Shown piece by piece: positions 23,101-34,090 of a stretch of DNA of 64,000 bases. Both the position numbers and the translations under genes were made by a program. Numbering within the stretch: position 1 is the stretch's first letter; every line of letters begins with the position of its first letter. The DNA is taken from contig NC_045452.1 in the NCBI RefSeq assembly GCF_002776525.5, forward strand, positions 29,286,405 through 29,350,404, read 5' to 3'. A model generated the notes under the pieces. The model was not told where the DNA came from, did not search any database, and saw only the letters and a program-made list of their open reading frames with translations. The stretch comes from Piliocolobus tephrosceles (taxonomy: Eukaryota; Chordata; Mammalia; Primates; Cercopithecidae).

Positions 23101-24249
23101 ATTGATTTTTTGGAGGGTTTTTTGTGTCTCTATCTCCTTCAGTTCTGCTCTGATCTTAGTTATTTCTTGCCTTCTGCTAGCTTTTGAATGTGTTTGCTCT
23201 TGCCTCTCTAGTTCTTTTAATTGTGATGTTAGAGTGTCAATTTTAGATCTTTCCTGCTTTCTCTTGTGGGCACTTAGTGCTATAAATTTCCCTCTACATA
23301 CTGCTTTAAATGTGTCCCAGAGATTCTGGTATGTTGTATCTTTGTTCTCATTGGATTCAAAGAACATCTTTATTTCTGCTTTCATTTCGTTATGTACCCA
23401 GTAGTCATTCAGGAGCAGGTTGTTCAGTTTCCATGTAGTTGAGCGGTTTTGATTGAATTTCTTAGTCCTGAGTTCTAGTTTGATTGCACTGTGGTCAGAG
23501 AGACAGTTTGTTATAATTTCTGTTCTTTTACATTTGCTGAGGAGTGCTTTACTTCCAACTATGTGGTCTTTTTTGGAATAAGTGCAATGTGGTGCTGAGA
23601 AGAATGTATATTCTGTTGATTTGGGGTGGAGAGTTCTGCAGATGTCTATTAGGTCCGCTTGGTGCATAGCTGAGTTCAATTCCTGGATAGCCTTGTTGAC
23701 TTTCTGTCTCATTGATCTGTCTAATGTTGACAGTGGGGTGTTGAAATCTCCCATTATTATTGTATGGGAGTCTAAGTCTCTTTATAAGTCTCTAAGGACT
23801 TGCTTTATGAATCTGGGTGCTCCTGTATTGGGTGCATATATATTTAGGATAGTTACCTCTTCCTGATGAATTGATCCCTTTACCATTATGTAATGGCCTT
23901 CTTTGTCTCTTTTGATCTTTGATGGTTTAAAGTCTGTTTTATCAGAGAATAGGATTGCAACCCCTGCTTTCTTTTTGTTCTCCATTTGCTTGGTAGATCT
24001 TCCTCCATCCCTTTATTTTGAGCCTATGTGTGTCTCTGCATGTGAGATGGGTCTCCTGAATACAGCAAACTGATGAGTCTTGACTCTTTATCCAGTTTGG
24101 TAGTCTGTGTCTTTTAATTGGACCATTTAGTCCATTTACATTTAAGGTTAATATTGTTATGTGTGAACTTGATCCTGTCATTATGATATTAGCTGGTTAT
24201 TTTGCTCATTAGTTGATGCAGTTTATTCCTAGCATCGATGGACTTTACT
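20152..24249 (-). mobile_element. L1PA-grade LINE-1, minus strand, 5'-truncated
   Basis: A 4.1-kb primate LINE-1 in reverse: T-rich tail at 20152-20180 (the A-tail), 3' UTR with GGGTACATGTGCACAATGTG, then all of ORF2 back to its start codon at 24181, plus about 65 bp of the ORF1-ORF2 spacer ending near 24249. ORF1 and the 5' UTR are missing, so it is an ordinary 5'-truncated copy. I could not find a convincing target-site duplication. It is inserted in old L1M sequence of the same orientation. Nucleotide similarity to young primate L1 is high, so it is primate-lineage but not recent. Confidence 0.95.
20478..24181 (-). pseudogene. L1 ORF2 (endonuclease/reverse transcriptase) pseudogene
   Basis: L1 ORF2 normally encodes one protein of about 1275 residues: an N-terminal APE-like endonuclease, a central reverse transcriptase and a C-terminal cysteine-rich part, used for target-primed reverse transcription. 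Here the start is present at 24181, followed by the endonuclease opening (HITILTLNVNGLN) and QETHL motif. The reverse transcriptase region at 21807-22400 keeps GIRQGCPLSPLLFN and the catalytic FADD motif, and the C-terminal part lies at 20478-20969. The frame is broken into at least seven pieces (23942-24181, 23782-23985, 22939-23754, 22702-22896, 21807-22400, 20842-21822, 20478-20969), which occupy three frames. At least four frameshifts and several stops are needed to explain this, including one stop just before the normal C-terminal end. No functional enzyme can be made. Confidence 0.95.
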
Positions 24250-25055
24250 AGCTTTGTGAAGGCTTTACTTGTACCCCAGAGCATAGAATATTGGAGTTTT
24301 CTGCTGAAATCCTCAATGTGTATCAAGTCTCTCATTTTGACAAGCCATGAACTCCAATTTTGTTCCCAGAGCTCCATGGGTTTGTAAAATGTCTAGTCAG
24401 TCTCTCAGCCTTTTAGCCACAGCTAGCAAATCAGCAAATACCTTGAAGGGAAAAAACATTGCCAAATGTTGGGTTCTGCTCTCTGTTTCTCTCTAGAAAT
24501 TATCCCTAGAGTTTTAACCACCCAAGTCCTGACAGTCTCTATAGTTTCTGATATTTTCCAGTAGATTACTTTTGTATTTCCCCAAGCTGTTATCTTTATC
24601 AGTGGAAGGAATGGTCTAAAGCAAATTAGTCCTCTATAAATGGAAATGAAAATTTTTTTTCCAGTATTAATTATACAATTTAATGTGATAAATCTGTATA
24701 GTCATGTAACCACCAACACTATCAAAATATCAGATAGGTCCATTACCCCAAAATTCTCCTCACATACATTGCAATTAACCCCATCCACTCAACCCCAGTG
24801 TCTGACCACTACTGACCTACTTTCTGTCACAATAGTTTTGCTTTTACTAGATTTGTGTTTCATTCTGTTTTGTGGTTCATGTTTGCTGATGTTTATTGAT
24901 TTTCTTGTTTTTATTACAAAGAATAAGCCCTCGAATATATTCACCAACTCTATGCCTTTTCTATCTTCTACACCACTTGTTTCTGCATGTATCTTTATTA
25001 TTTAATATTTTTTCTGCTTTTGTAACATTGTTTTTTATGGTTTTCCATGTGTTTT
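24250..25055 (-). mobile_element. Probable old L1M sequence, minus strand
   Basis: AT-rich sequence on the far side of the L1PA insertion. The part at about 24640-24950 resembles the old L1 3' UTR in reverse ('gtcatgtaaccaccaacactatcaaaatatc'). The part at 24250-24640 is less certain and could be L1M 5' sequence continuing from before 20152. Confidence 0.5.
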
Positions 25056-25585
25056 CATTAAAAGTCAGAAATAGATTGTTAGCAAGAATGGCTACAACAA
25101 TGGCCCTGTCTGTATCCTTGCCCTTGGTTAGTCCCTTCTCACACTGACTCTGGGCTTTGCCATGTGACTTGCCTTCGTCCACAAGTTAATAAGAAACATG
25201 ACACAGAGTCTTGAAAGCTCTTCTGTACTGGGACTGGCTCTTTGTTGCTGCACTTGGAACCCTGAGACCATCATAAGAATAAACCCAAGCTGACCTCCTA
25301 GAGAAAGAACACATGAAGAAGCTCTAATGTGCCCCAGCCAACAACCTGCCCACCACCGGATATGTAGATAAGGTGATTTTAGATCAGCTATCTAGATAAG
25401 GTGATTCGAGACCAGCTATTCTGCCCACCAGCTGACAACACACATATGAAAGAACCAACAGAAACCAGCCATGCCAACCCAGATCAAAGGAGTGACCCAA
25501 CTGTCCCGCAGAGTTCAACACAGTGGTTGCTTTAAACCACTAAGTTTTGGGGTGGTTTGTTATACACCCAAAGCTGACAAATATA
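25056..25585 (+). mobile_element. MLT1-like MaLR LTR, plus strand
   Basis: Blocks in the family order: GGGCTTTGCCATGTGACTTGC, then TTGGAACCCTGAGACCATCA, then TTGCTTTAAACCACTAAGTT and GGGGTGGTTTGTTATACA near the 3' end. The length of about 0.5 kb fits an MLT1 LTR. The 5' edge is approximate. Confidence 0.75.
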
Positions 25586-26389
25586 ATTGCTATATTTTTG
25601 TCATTTTCTGTTTTAGATAATAAAGTAATTCCTGCTTATGCATTTTCCCTTGAGGATTGTTCTGGCCGAATGCCATAAGCTTGGGTACATAGCGTTCAAC
25701 ATAGTCTATAATTGAAATATTGGCTTCTTTTTTTTCTTCTTCTCCTCTTTCCTAATAGTTAAGAGAACATTTATATTCCATCATTCTAAAATTGTCTTAT
25801 TATTTTCTGGCTTTATGACATTGTAGCTTGCAAAAGTAATTTGAACAATTTCTGCTTTTTATAAGAGATTGCTGGTTTTTATGGTTTAAGAGTTCATCAA
25901 ATTTTATAAATGCTTCAACAGCTCTGGAAAAGAAGAGATGTTCTCTACATGATTCATATTTCAATATGTCTCCAATCAACCTTTCCCAGCATGCACATTA
26001 CACAGGGACAGGGGATGGTTTCACCCTGCTGTGTCCCAGCACACAAACATTGCCTGGAACATAGTAGGCACTCCATTAGTATTTATTTGTGGAGTGAATG
26101 CGTAAATTATCCTAATTAATGACAATTAGATCCTATATTGCCTTAATATGAGTCATTATTTATAATCTATTATGATGATTTATCTTACTAACATGCTACA
26201 AAGGGAAGTAATTGTGTAAATAATTTTGCTACCATTGTGCTATTGCCAGTCTCTCCGTGTCTTATCTAATACTCTTTCAACTATTTCTGTTATACATAAT
26301 GGTCTGTTGTTCGCAAAGTTTTCTATGTCTGTGAGTTTAGCATTTATCTCTATAAAATCATAAGCTCTGCTTTGTGATGCGTCTTGTCA
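25586..26389. other. AT-rich interval, largely unassigned
   Basis: AT-rich sequence that may include old L1. Apart from the MIR at 26025-26105 I recognise nothing in it. No gene. Confidence 0.4.
26025..26105 (+). mobile_element. MIR 3' end, plus strand
   Basis: ATTGCCTGGAACATAGTAGG, followed by CACTCCATTAGTATTTATTTGTGGAGTGAATG, matches the MIR 3' end ('gtgcctggcacatagtaggcactcaataaatatttgttgaatg'). The 5' part is not recognisable. Confidence 0.75.
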
Positions 26390-27177
26390 TGAATTCTTCT
26401 TTGACATTAATATTGGAATGACTGTGAAACTTCTGCCTGATCTATTATTGCCCCTCAATGGCAGAAATGGGTAGGTGACCACAGTACCATTCTCTCTTTC
26501 ATCCTTGGTGAAAAACAAAAACACTTTTATGTAAGGCATCAGAGTGCCCAGCTCAATAGCTCCATCTACCCTGAAGCAGGGATAGTCATGTGGCTTTCTG
26601 GCCAAGGAGACAGAAGGAGAAAGTGTTGAATGGGACCTAGGGAAGGGAATCCACTGGCAGGGGGGTCACTGTGTTCCCTTCTTTACCCCTGCTGCCCTCC
26701 AGTTCCCACAGTCATCGTGGACTCCAGGGCCCTCTGAGGGTAAAGGCTAAGGGTAAGTGACTGTGAAGCCAGGACAGAGAAGCAGGCATATCGTCTCCAG
26801 CAGCATCATGGAGATGCCATACCATCTCCAGAGGGCTGACAATCTGAACTTATGTTACATGATACATCAAACCCTTATGTTACTCTCTCTCTCTTTATAT
26901 ATGTAAATTATGTATATAATGTACAAGATTTTTTTCCTTCAGAATTTCAAAAATTACTCTGTATTTAGAGAATGCTAATTCTCAGAATAAATCCTGTTCT
27001 GCCACCACTTTATCATTATTGCGCTCTTAATGTGTTTCATCTGTTGCTTGATTGGCATATATCTCCAAATGATATCTAAAGAAGGTTACACAGGACAGGA
27101 ATTGTGGGTGTGTGATTGTGTCTGTAGGTGGGGGGTGATTTTTTGCCTGGTCCCTTCATACTTTAAAAGATCAATCG
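26390..27177. other. Interval with a possible MLT1-like LTR piece
   Basis: The phrase 'gtggctttctggccaaggagacagaaggagaaagtgttgaatggga' at about 26590-26630 resembles a block common in MLT1 LTRs. Edges and the rest are unclear. A short TATATATG/CTCTCT low-complexity run is at 26886-26925. Confidence 0.35.
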
Positions 27178-27296
27178 CAGGAGAATGGCGTGAACCCGGG
27201 AGGCGGAGCTTGTAGTGAGCCGAGATCGCGCCACTGCACTCCAGCCTGGGCGACAGAGCGAGACTCCGTCTCAAAAAAAAAAAAAAAAAAAAAAAA
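27178..27296 (+). mobile_element. 5'-truncated AluY (right-arm fragment), plus strand
   Basis: Only the last ~95 bp of Alu, from CAGGAGAATGGCGTGAACCC to GACTCCGTCTC, plus a pure 24-nt A-tail at 27273-27296. The sequence is close to consensus AluY. AGATCAATCG before it and ATCAATCAATCG after it suggest a target-site duplication, so it arrived as a truncated insertion, not by later deletion. Confidence 0.93.
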
Positions 27297-28692
27297 TCAA
27301 TCAATCGAATCCAGTCAAACCTGATTTCCAAATTACTGGATTATAAAGATTTTATCTTCAAACCTTGGCAGAAGCAGTGGACACTGTTCTTCCTGCCCCT
27401 TCCTTCCCTGTAAGCATGCTTTTTTGGTAAACAGGTCACAAAATAGAGTCACAGGAAGAATTGTTAGGACTACAGGCCTAAGAAGATCTCTAAAAAAGCA
27501 CCTGTGAGTATGACTCCCTCAAGCTGGAAGGCTGGGGGGAGGAGGATTAGGACATAGGGGATCCCTCCCTTGTTAGGACTTTCTTTCTTAACTCTACCTC
27601 AAGCTCACATGGAAGCCAGCATCTTGGTAACCAGTGAGGTTCCAGAGGTGCACGCAGAGCAGTTAGCATTGGGTGCAGTAGGTCTCATGAGGTATCCGAG
27701 GTTCTTGTGCAGGCATAGACTTGTGATCTTGCATATGTCAGTATTTTGTGAGAAAAATCATTCATTCGAGAACAGGACAGGCCTCTCTGCAGCCAGCAGA
27801 GGCAGCAGCGTTGGGCTCAGTGCTAGAGTGGTTTTCATGGACAGGGGATGCTGAGACTTCCGGGATCAGGGATCCCTCCTTTATTTCCCAGCCTTCTCAA
27901 GTCCACGTCCAATCCTACCTGTCTGTCATGACCAAGGGACAGGAGTGTTTGCGAAGGTGAAGCAGAAAAAAGAAAGGAACATGTGAGATGCAGCTGATGT
28001 CATGAAAGCTAACAAGACCCTTAGAGAGGCAACCCATGGAAGGGCAAAGCCTAGGAATGGCTTCAGGGCTGCAGGTGGTGACAGCTTCATTGGTTTCTCT
28101 TTGACCTCTGAAGACTCTATCTCCCACAGCCACATGAACTGGAGAAACCTTAGGCTCCCACCAGGTTCAAGAAAATCAGACAGCAACTTGACCCATTTCC
28201 TGGTGGAAGACATTTCCCAATTGGGTTACGTTCACAGTCCTGGAATCCAGACAACTGGAAGAGACTGAATGTCTTGGCAAGTTTGAAACCAAGATCCAGG
28301 GTTTCTTTCTGTTCTTTCTTCTTTGCTCTCTGGCTACCGCCGTTGCCTGCACCATAGCAGCAGTGGAGTGCCACTTTCCTTAGTAAATGCTGTGGCTGAC
28401 TGCTTCCTACTCTCAGCCCTGCAGGTGAGAGGCTTCCCAGGGGGCTGTGGGGCATCCTGCTGCCCCTCTGGAGTGTGAGGAGGTGGAACCACTGGAGCCT
28501 GGGTTCCTGCTCTCCCCACCTGGAAGAGTTGAAAGAGAAGTGTGACCCCATTGGGACCTGAGGTTCCCATTCTCTTCCACGTGGAAGTGCTGAAGCAATC
28601 TGCCCACTCCAGAGGATGTTTTGCAGATGGGCAACCTCACCAATACACTGAAGGAGACCCTTCTGGCTGAGCTAGGGCAGGAATTTCATTTG
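27297..28692. other. Unannotated 1.4-kb stretch
   Basis: GC-moderate sequence with several overlapping open frames on both strands (the longest about 133 codons at 28150-28551, minus). None has a recognisable product or conserved motif. No strong repeat match by eye; some of it may be very old repeat. Confidence 0.4.
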
Positions 28693-28697
28693 GGGAC

Positions 28698-29134
28698 TGC
28701 AGTGGTTTGAATGGTGGCCCCAAAGAGATACATCCATGCCCCAATTCCTGAAACCTGTGTGTGCAACTGTATTTGGAAATACAGTCTTTGCAGATGTAAT
28801 TAAGAATCTCAAGATGGGTGTTCACTGTTCATTAAGATAGGCCTCAAATCCTTGTAAGAGGAAACCGGATTTGAGACAGAGACACAGGAGAGAAGGCCTC
28901 ATGGAGATGAAGGCAGAGGCTGGAGTGGTGCAGCCATAAACGAAAAGATGCCAGGAGCCATCAGAGACTGGAGAAAGCAAGAAGGCTTCTCCCCTGAAGC
29001 CTCTACAGGGAGCATGGCCCTGCTGATTCCTTGGTTTCTGACTTCTGGCCTCCAGAATTGTGAGAGAATAAACTGTTGCTTTAAGCCACCATGTTCATGG
29101 TTAGTTGTTACAGCACATTTAGGAAACTAATTCA
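28698..29134 (+). mobile_element. MLT1-type MaLR solitary LTR with target-site duplication
   Basis: The 437-bp element starts TGCAGTGGTTTGAATGGTGG and ends AGGAAACTAATTCA, so TG...CA termini are kept. The 3' part contains CTCCAGAATTGTGAGAGAAT and TTGCTTTAAGCCACCATG, typical of MLT1. It is flanked by a perfect 5-bp direct repeat GGGAC at 28693-28697 and 29135-29139. No internal sequence, so a solitary LTR. Confidence 0.93.
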
Positions 29135-29349
29135 GGGACTTCATGCATTGGTAGGAATGTATTAATAAAAGTGAATTCAAATTGTTCAAAGCTGGGGTAA
29201 TTTGTGCTGTCATCTGGTAATGTTTGTGGAATTATCTCTGATCAGCTATAATAGGAATTAGAATACAGGGTTCATTTGGGGTTTGGCAGGCAGTATGGCC
29301 TTGGGGCTATACTAAGCCATGCTCTCCCTTTGACCCATTTTAGCAACAG

Positions 29350-29510
29350 TGGAGCACAGTAGCAAGATTGTGGGTGCTGGAGCAGGGTCACCTGGTATAA
29401 ACCCAACTTTCTGCAAAAACAGGCAGTGGCAGAACCTTGGGCAAGTTAATCAATCATCTGTGTTTCAGTTCCATAAATGAACTGAATGGATTGTAGTATT
29501 TACCTTGTAA
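29350..29510 (+). mobile_element. MIR SINE, plus strand
   Basis: Sequence from GGAGCACAGTAGCAAGATTG to GTAGTATTTACCTTG follows MIR order, with AACCTTGGGCAAGTTAATCA and GTTTCAGTTCCATAAATG matching its core. Diverged, as expected for MIR. Confidence 0.75.
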
Positions 29511-29547
29511 TTAAAACAAAACACATGAAAAACTTATAAGAATGTTA

Positions 29548-29803
29548 CTTCATTATAATTATGATCATTGTCATCATCATCACCATCATTATCATCATCA
29601 CTATCATTAGTACCATCACCATCACCACCATCATCATATCATCACCATTATCACCATCATCATCATTGCCATCATCACCATCACCATCATCACTATTATC
29701 ACTATCATCATCATCATTGCCATCATCGCCATCATCATCATCATTATTGCCATCATTGCCATCATCATCATCATTATTGCCATCATCATCACCACCATCA
29801 GGA
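29548..29803. repeat. (ATC)n trinucleotide tract
   Basis: About 255 bp of CAT/ATC triplets with CACCAT, CATTAT and TGCCATC variants. The two halves show a longer period near 29700-29790 (ATTGCCATCATCATCATCAT). In-frame translations give Ile, Ser or His runs, which are composition artefacts. Confidence 0.97.
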
Positions 29804-29889
29804 CCTAAGTTGTTGACAACGTTGGACTTTACCTGAGCCCTGAGCTCCTGGAAAACAGTGAGTATTAGGAAATCATCTTACCCTTTTGT

Positions 29890-30470
29890 GTTCCAGGAAA
29901 CTGCTTATGACAAAGAAGATCCCCTCCCCACATGATTCAGATAAGACTCATGGATGCTCCCTTCTTTACCCAAGACAAGTCCAGACACACCCTCCAAATT
30001 CTTATTCTGCACCTCTTAATGATGGCCTGAACTGTTATCCCATTGATCAATCAGAACAAAGAGACTTGTTAACTGACTCGATTAAACTTTAGTTCAGCTT
30101 CTCTCCCTCTTCTCAGGACCCAGAACATTGACCCTCCTTCAGCCTGAGCCAGCAAACAGCCCCTCCTAAATAGCCCCTCCCCACAGTTAAATGACTGCAA
30201 GGAAAGACTTTCCCCAACTGATCAACCCTGATCTCACCACCCACTCCCCCACACGCAATTATTTTTTGGCCTTGTCTGGTTCTCCCCATAAAAGAAAGTT
30301 TCTTTCCAACAGAACTTTGAGATGCCTGCAGCTGTTACTGTCAGATTGTTCCCCCTACTGCAATAGCTCCCCCCTTCCTTTTATCACAATAATCCTTTTG
30401 AATGAAGTCTCTCCTTATTTACACATTTGTTTTCATTTGACACTCTATTTTAGTGCTGCCTGTTTGAGAA
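29890..30470 (+). mobile_element. ERV1-like LTR candidate, plus strand (family unresolved)
   Basis: A TATA-like box (CATAAAAGAAAG, about 30289) is followed about 110 bp later by GAATGAAGTCTCTCCTTATT, which parallels the U3-R-U5 order of ERV1 LTRs ('gaataaagtctctcctta'). The C-rich U3-like part upstream fits. I cannot name the family or fix the 5' edge, and no gag/pol follows. Confidence 0.5.
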
Positions 30471-30587
30471 ATGAGGAAGTATTGGGTCATGGTCTTCTAA
30501 AGAACTCAGATTCACAGAGGTTTCTGGACTGGGAAATGGCTACATAGTCTTGGCTTTTAAGTCCCTGAGAGCTCAAAAGAAGAATAT

Positions 30588-30890
30588 CTTCATTCAGGCT
30601 GCTATAACAAACCACCATACGCTGGGTGGCTTGTAAACAACAGAAATTTATTTCTCACAGTTCTGGAGGCTGGAAGTTCAAGGTCAGAGTGCCAGCATGG
30701 TTGGGTTCTGTGAGGGCCTCTTCTAGGTTGAAGACTGCCACCGTCTCACTGTGTCCTCACATGGTGGGAGGGGCACAGTAGCTCTTTGGAGTCATTTTTA
30801 TAAGGGCATCAATCCCATTCGTGAGGGCTCCACCCTCACAAACTCATCACCTCCCAAAGGCCCTGAATCCTAGTACCATCAGGTCTCCAT
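30588..30890 (-). mobile_element. MLT1-type MaLR LTR fragment, minus strand
   Basis: Strong reverse-strand match: GGCTGCTATAACAAACCACC, AACAGAAATTTATTTCTCAC, AGTTCTGGAGGCTGGAAGTT, then CACTGTGTCCTCACATGG and ATAAGGGCATCAATCCCATT. The left end is truncated and the right end fades near 30890. Confidence 0.9.
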
Positions 30891-31641
30891 TTTTTCATTG
30901 CTCTAGCTCCCTTCTCAGTAGACTCAGCTATCAAGGATTTGGGGGACAAGAAGTGGGGGCTACCCTGCTCCAGCTCTCAGAGACACCTGCCCTGGGGACC
31001 ACCATTCATCCTCCAGCTATCTTTTCTTGCACACGCTGCCCTGATGAGACCCTGCGCAGAGCAAGACTGGCTATAAGGTCTTGAAATTCCTAGGCCCTTG
31101 GCTTATTACCATAAAAACCAATTAACACACTTGATAAAGTTGCTGGCAAAGGTGGTCCCATTATCTTTGGGCATTAGATGTAGCCAAAGACAAATCTGAG
31201 GCCAAACGAATTTTTCTTCATTTTGTCATAGCTTCTCTCTTCTCCTGAGGTTTTTACCAAGTATTTTTTATCCTTAGAGTTTACGATTTTCACTGGATAT
31301 ATCTCATTTCAAATTTAATGTGGTAAGCCATTTCCACCTGATAGATGAGCTGTTTCCTCAAGGCAGGAAACTCATCTTCCCTCTCTTCCATGTTTGCTTC
31401 AATTCTATGTCTTTAGATGTTTCAACCAGACACAAATAGACACATACTGGCTCTCCATCTTTTGTCTACTGCATCTCAGGTGTTCTTTTGTCTCTTGAAC
31501 CAGTCCATTTTTTCCCCTTCCAACACTAATCTGCTGCCCAGGAATTGGTTTGTGAGCAGCCATGTTCTATGTCAAGATATTTATTACTGTCATCATTTGT
31601 AGATGAAGCAAGTTGGGAATGGAGAGGTTAGGAGCATTGCC
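30891..31641. other. Unannotated interval
   Basis: Mixed-composition sequence with no recognised gene, RNA or clear repeat. Chance open frames only. Confidence 0.45.
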
Positions 31642-31996
31642 TGTCTTAGTCATTTTCTGCTGCTATAACAAAGTACAACAAAATAGGTAATTTATAAACA
31701 ATGGAGGTTTATTTGGCTCACAGCTCTGGAGGTTGTGAAGTTGAAGAGCATGGTTCTGGCATCTGATTGGGGTCATCCATAGAGAAGAATCATATGATGA
31801 GCTAGTGTGAGAGACAGAGAGAAAATGGGGGCTACACACATCCCCTATCAGGAGCCCACTCCTGTGAAAATCAACCAGCTCCTGCAATAACCCACTCCTG
31901 CAATAATGACAATAATCCATTAATCATCTTTTCTCAACACTATTATGGCAATTAAATTTCAACATGAGTTTTAGAGGGTACATTCAACCCATAGCA
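31642..31996 (-). mobile_element. MaLR (MLT1/MST-type) solitary LTR, minus strand
   Basis: Begins TGTCTTAGTCATTTTCTGCT and ends CAACCCATAGCA on the plus strand. It contains AGGTTTATTTGGCTCACAGC and GGAGCCCACTCC blocks in the order expected for a reverse MaLR LTR. The flanking pentamers TTGCC (31637-31641) and TTGCT (31997-32001) agree at four of five positions. 355 bp. Confidence 0.88.
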
Positions 31997-32469
31997 TTGC
32001 TCAGAATTAATTGGCTTATCCAAGCAGAGTCAAGATACTCAAAGGAAACCACCAAATTCTCTCAAGATGGACAGAACTGGCATTGCTCCCCGTTCTCTCT
32101 GGTTTTCCATCCACTCTTGAACTAATGACAAACCCAAAACACCATGTCATCTCTTGGTCCAGTGGGAAAATGACCCCCAGAAGTCCACTGTAAATGCCCT
32201 GGCCTCTTTTGCTGAAGAACCTCCTATGGGACTGCAAAGACTGGATTAGGAGGAGCAGAGGGACATTTAGATGACTCTGTCTGTTGTGTATATTGTCCAA
32301 GCACATCCAAGGTAATTAACAGGACCCTCTTGCCTCTCGCTTCTCCCAGCACACATATTCTAAAATGTCCTTCCAAACACTAAATACACCAGACGGTGGC
32401 AAAAACAAAAACACCACACAAGTGATAGCTTATAGACTCAACCTGTTTTTCTTTCCCAGGCAGAAGCTT
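31997..32469. other. Unannotated interval
   Basis: No gene or repeat recognised. Two chance open frames, one on each strand, overlap at 32011-32306. Confidence 0.45.
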
Positions 32470-32800
32470 GTCCACACTTCAGCGCTTTTACAGCCTTTAT
32501 TAAGAGAAGCGAGAACTCAGTCTATTTGATTTATAATTGAAAATCATAAACTATAGCATTCACCTGCTGTTCCCATGTGCTGGTGAAATGATACAAGGCT
32601 ATTTCATCACTCAGCCTCGTAATTGGCATGAACCGACATCAGTATGCACCGTGGCGTTCCCAGAGGCCCACTAACAAGTTGATACAACTGCACAGGCTGG
32701 AGAGCAGAAATTTAGTAAAAATATTATTTCGTGCTGATTTGTTCTCTAACTCCTGCTTCATGAAGAGTCACCAGGACGCACAAGGGCACTTCATTAGTAA
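32470..32800. promoter_or_regulatory. Candidate conserved non-coding element
   Basis: This stretch matches no repeat family I know, unlike its neighbours. It mixes AT-rich blocks with intact CpGs and carries the E-box CACCTG at 32561-32566, a homeodomain-type TAATTG at 32620-32625, and several palindromic AT blocks such as TTTATAATTGAAAATCATAAA nearby. This texture resembles conserved enhancers, but conservation cannot be seen from one sequence. Confidence 0.3.
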
Positions 32801-32984
32801 GGTAGGGGAAGAGCGGGCCTGGGTCCAGTGTGCACATGTTCTCAGACAACAATTTTTCACTTGTCCAAACTTTAGTCAGGCTCTTGAATCACCCCCCACC
32901 ACCCAACCCCAGCTGTGCACTTCCTTGAAACATTCAGGTTTATCAAGACTCCCCCCACCTTTAGTATTTGAACACCCTCACTAT

Positions 32985-33285
32985 CTGACCCAGTTCCTCC
33001 AGGTGATGTCTGGTCACCCCGGCCTGTCCTCAGCAAGAATCCTGTTAGGTCAGTTTAGCCAGAATCCCCTGACCCCTGATGTTTCCTCCTAGTATTTTTC
33101 CATCCATTCCCTCCCACCCTGCTCCTTGGCTGTAAGTTCTCGCTTCCCTGTGCTGTATTTGAAGTTAAGCCCAATCCCTTTCCCACTGCAAAATCCCATT
33201 TCAGTAGTCCCTATAGCTATCTCAGTGGTTCTGAATGCTTTATCAAGTGGCGTTGAATATTTTTTCTAATTTTCAACACCCCCCA
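32985..33285 (+). mobile_element. LTR-like element, second copy (family unresolved)
   Basis: Same family as 10489-10855: shared CCAGGTGATGTCTGGTCACC, GGTCAGTTTAGCCAGAATC, TTCCCTGTGCTGTATTTG and an end near TATCAAGTGGCGTTGAATATT. The ~22 kb separation and divergence indicate independent old insertions. It may begin farther upstream, near 32830. Confidence 0.6.
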
Positions 33286-34070
33286 GGAGCCCTTTCCTCT
33301 GCTGGAGGGAGGCAGGCAACAACTCTACCTTTGGCCATACATTGACTTCAGCCTAGAGCAGGTCTAGGTGCTGCCTCATGCACCACCATCACCGGGCCTG
33401 AAACGAACCCACTAGGGCTTATAAGGCTAGAGAAGACATGGTCTTGACCCTCAAAGAGCTCTCCTTTGGGGTCTGAGGACATGACCAGCCTGGCAGGGCT
33501 GTCCTGCTGAGCACCTTTCTGCCTCATCCATAACCTCTTCTGGACCAGGCTCTAGGGACACTGAGGTGACTCAGACAGAGACCCTGCTGTCCCCTTAGGG
33601 CTCCTAATTGGGGGTATGGAGAACATACTGCAGGGAATGCATCACAGGGCCACAAGCAGCTTAAAAAGTAGCCCAAAGATTTGGCAGGGTGGAGTCAGAC
33701 TACTTTTGGCCTTGTCTCTCCAGAATCTCCATTGGGGTGTCATGACCATTATCAGCTGCCGAAACCTAACCACAATGAGTTTATGAGAGGGCAGCAGGGC
33801 CCCCTGAGGCTGGGATACAGGGTGGTGAGGTAAACTACAGGGAGCCCTTCTGGTATTGTCAGGTGAAAGTAGAGGCTGGGAAGCTGCTTAGAAACTGGGG
33901 TGGCCTCTTTGTGTTGCTGGTCACAAATGTTCATTCATCCCACATTAATACAATAGAATCTTTTGAATCATGTTTTTAACCAGCAAAAAGAAGCATGAAG
34001 CCAAGAAGTATTGTGTATATGTATGAGCCAGGCATTTTTATAACATTATATCATGTTTTAAATTTTTTTA
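33286..34070. other. Unannotated interval
   Basis: Mixed sequence, GC-moderate to about 33900 then AT-rich. No gene or repeat is recognised. It ends at the target-site duplication of the inverted L1. Confidence 0.45.
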
Positions 34071-34090
34071 ATTTTAAAAATTAACATGCA

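Noticed and set aside
20130..24270. Target-site duplication for the L1PA element
   Set aside because: I compared GAGAGCTTTTCTC on the left with TAGCTTTGTGAAGGC on the right. They share only AGCTTT, so no duplication is claimed.
29561..29836. Ile/Ser/His-rich open frames
   Set aside because: They are translations of the (ATC)n trinucleotide tract.
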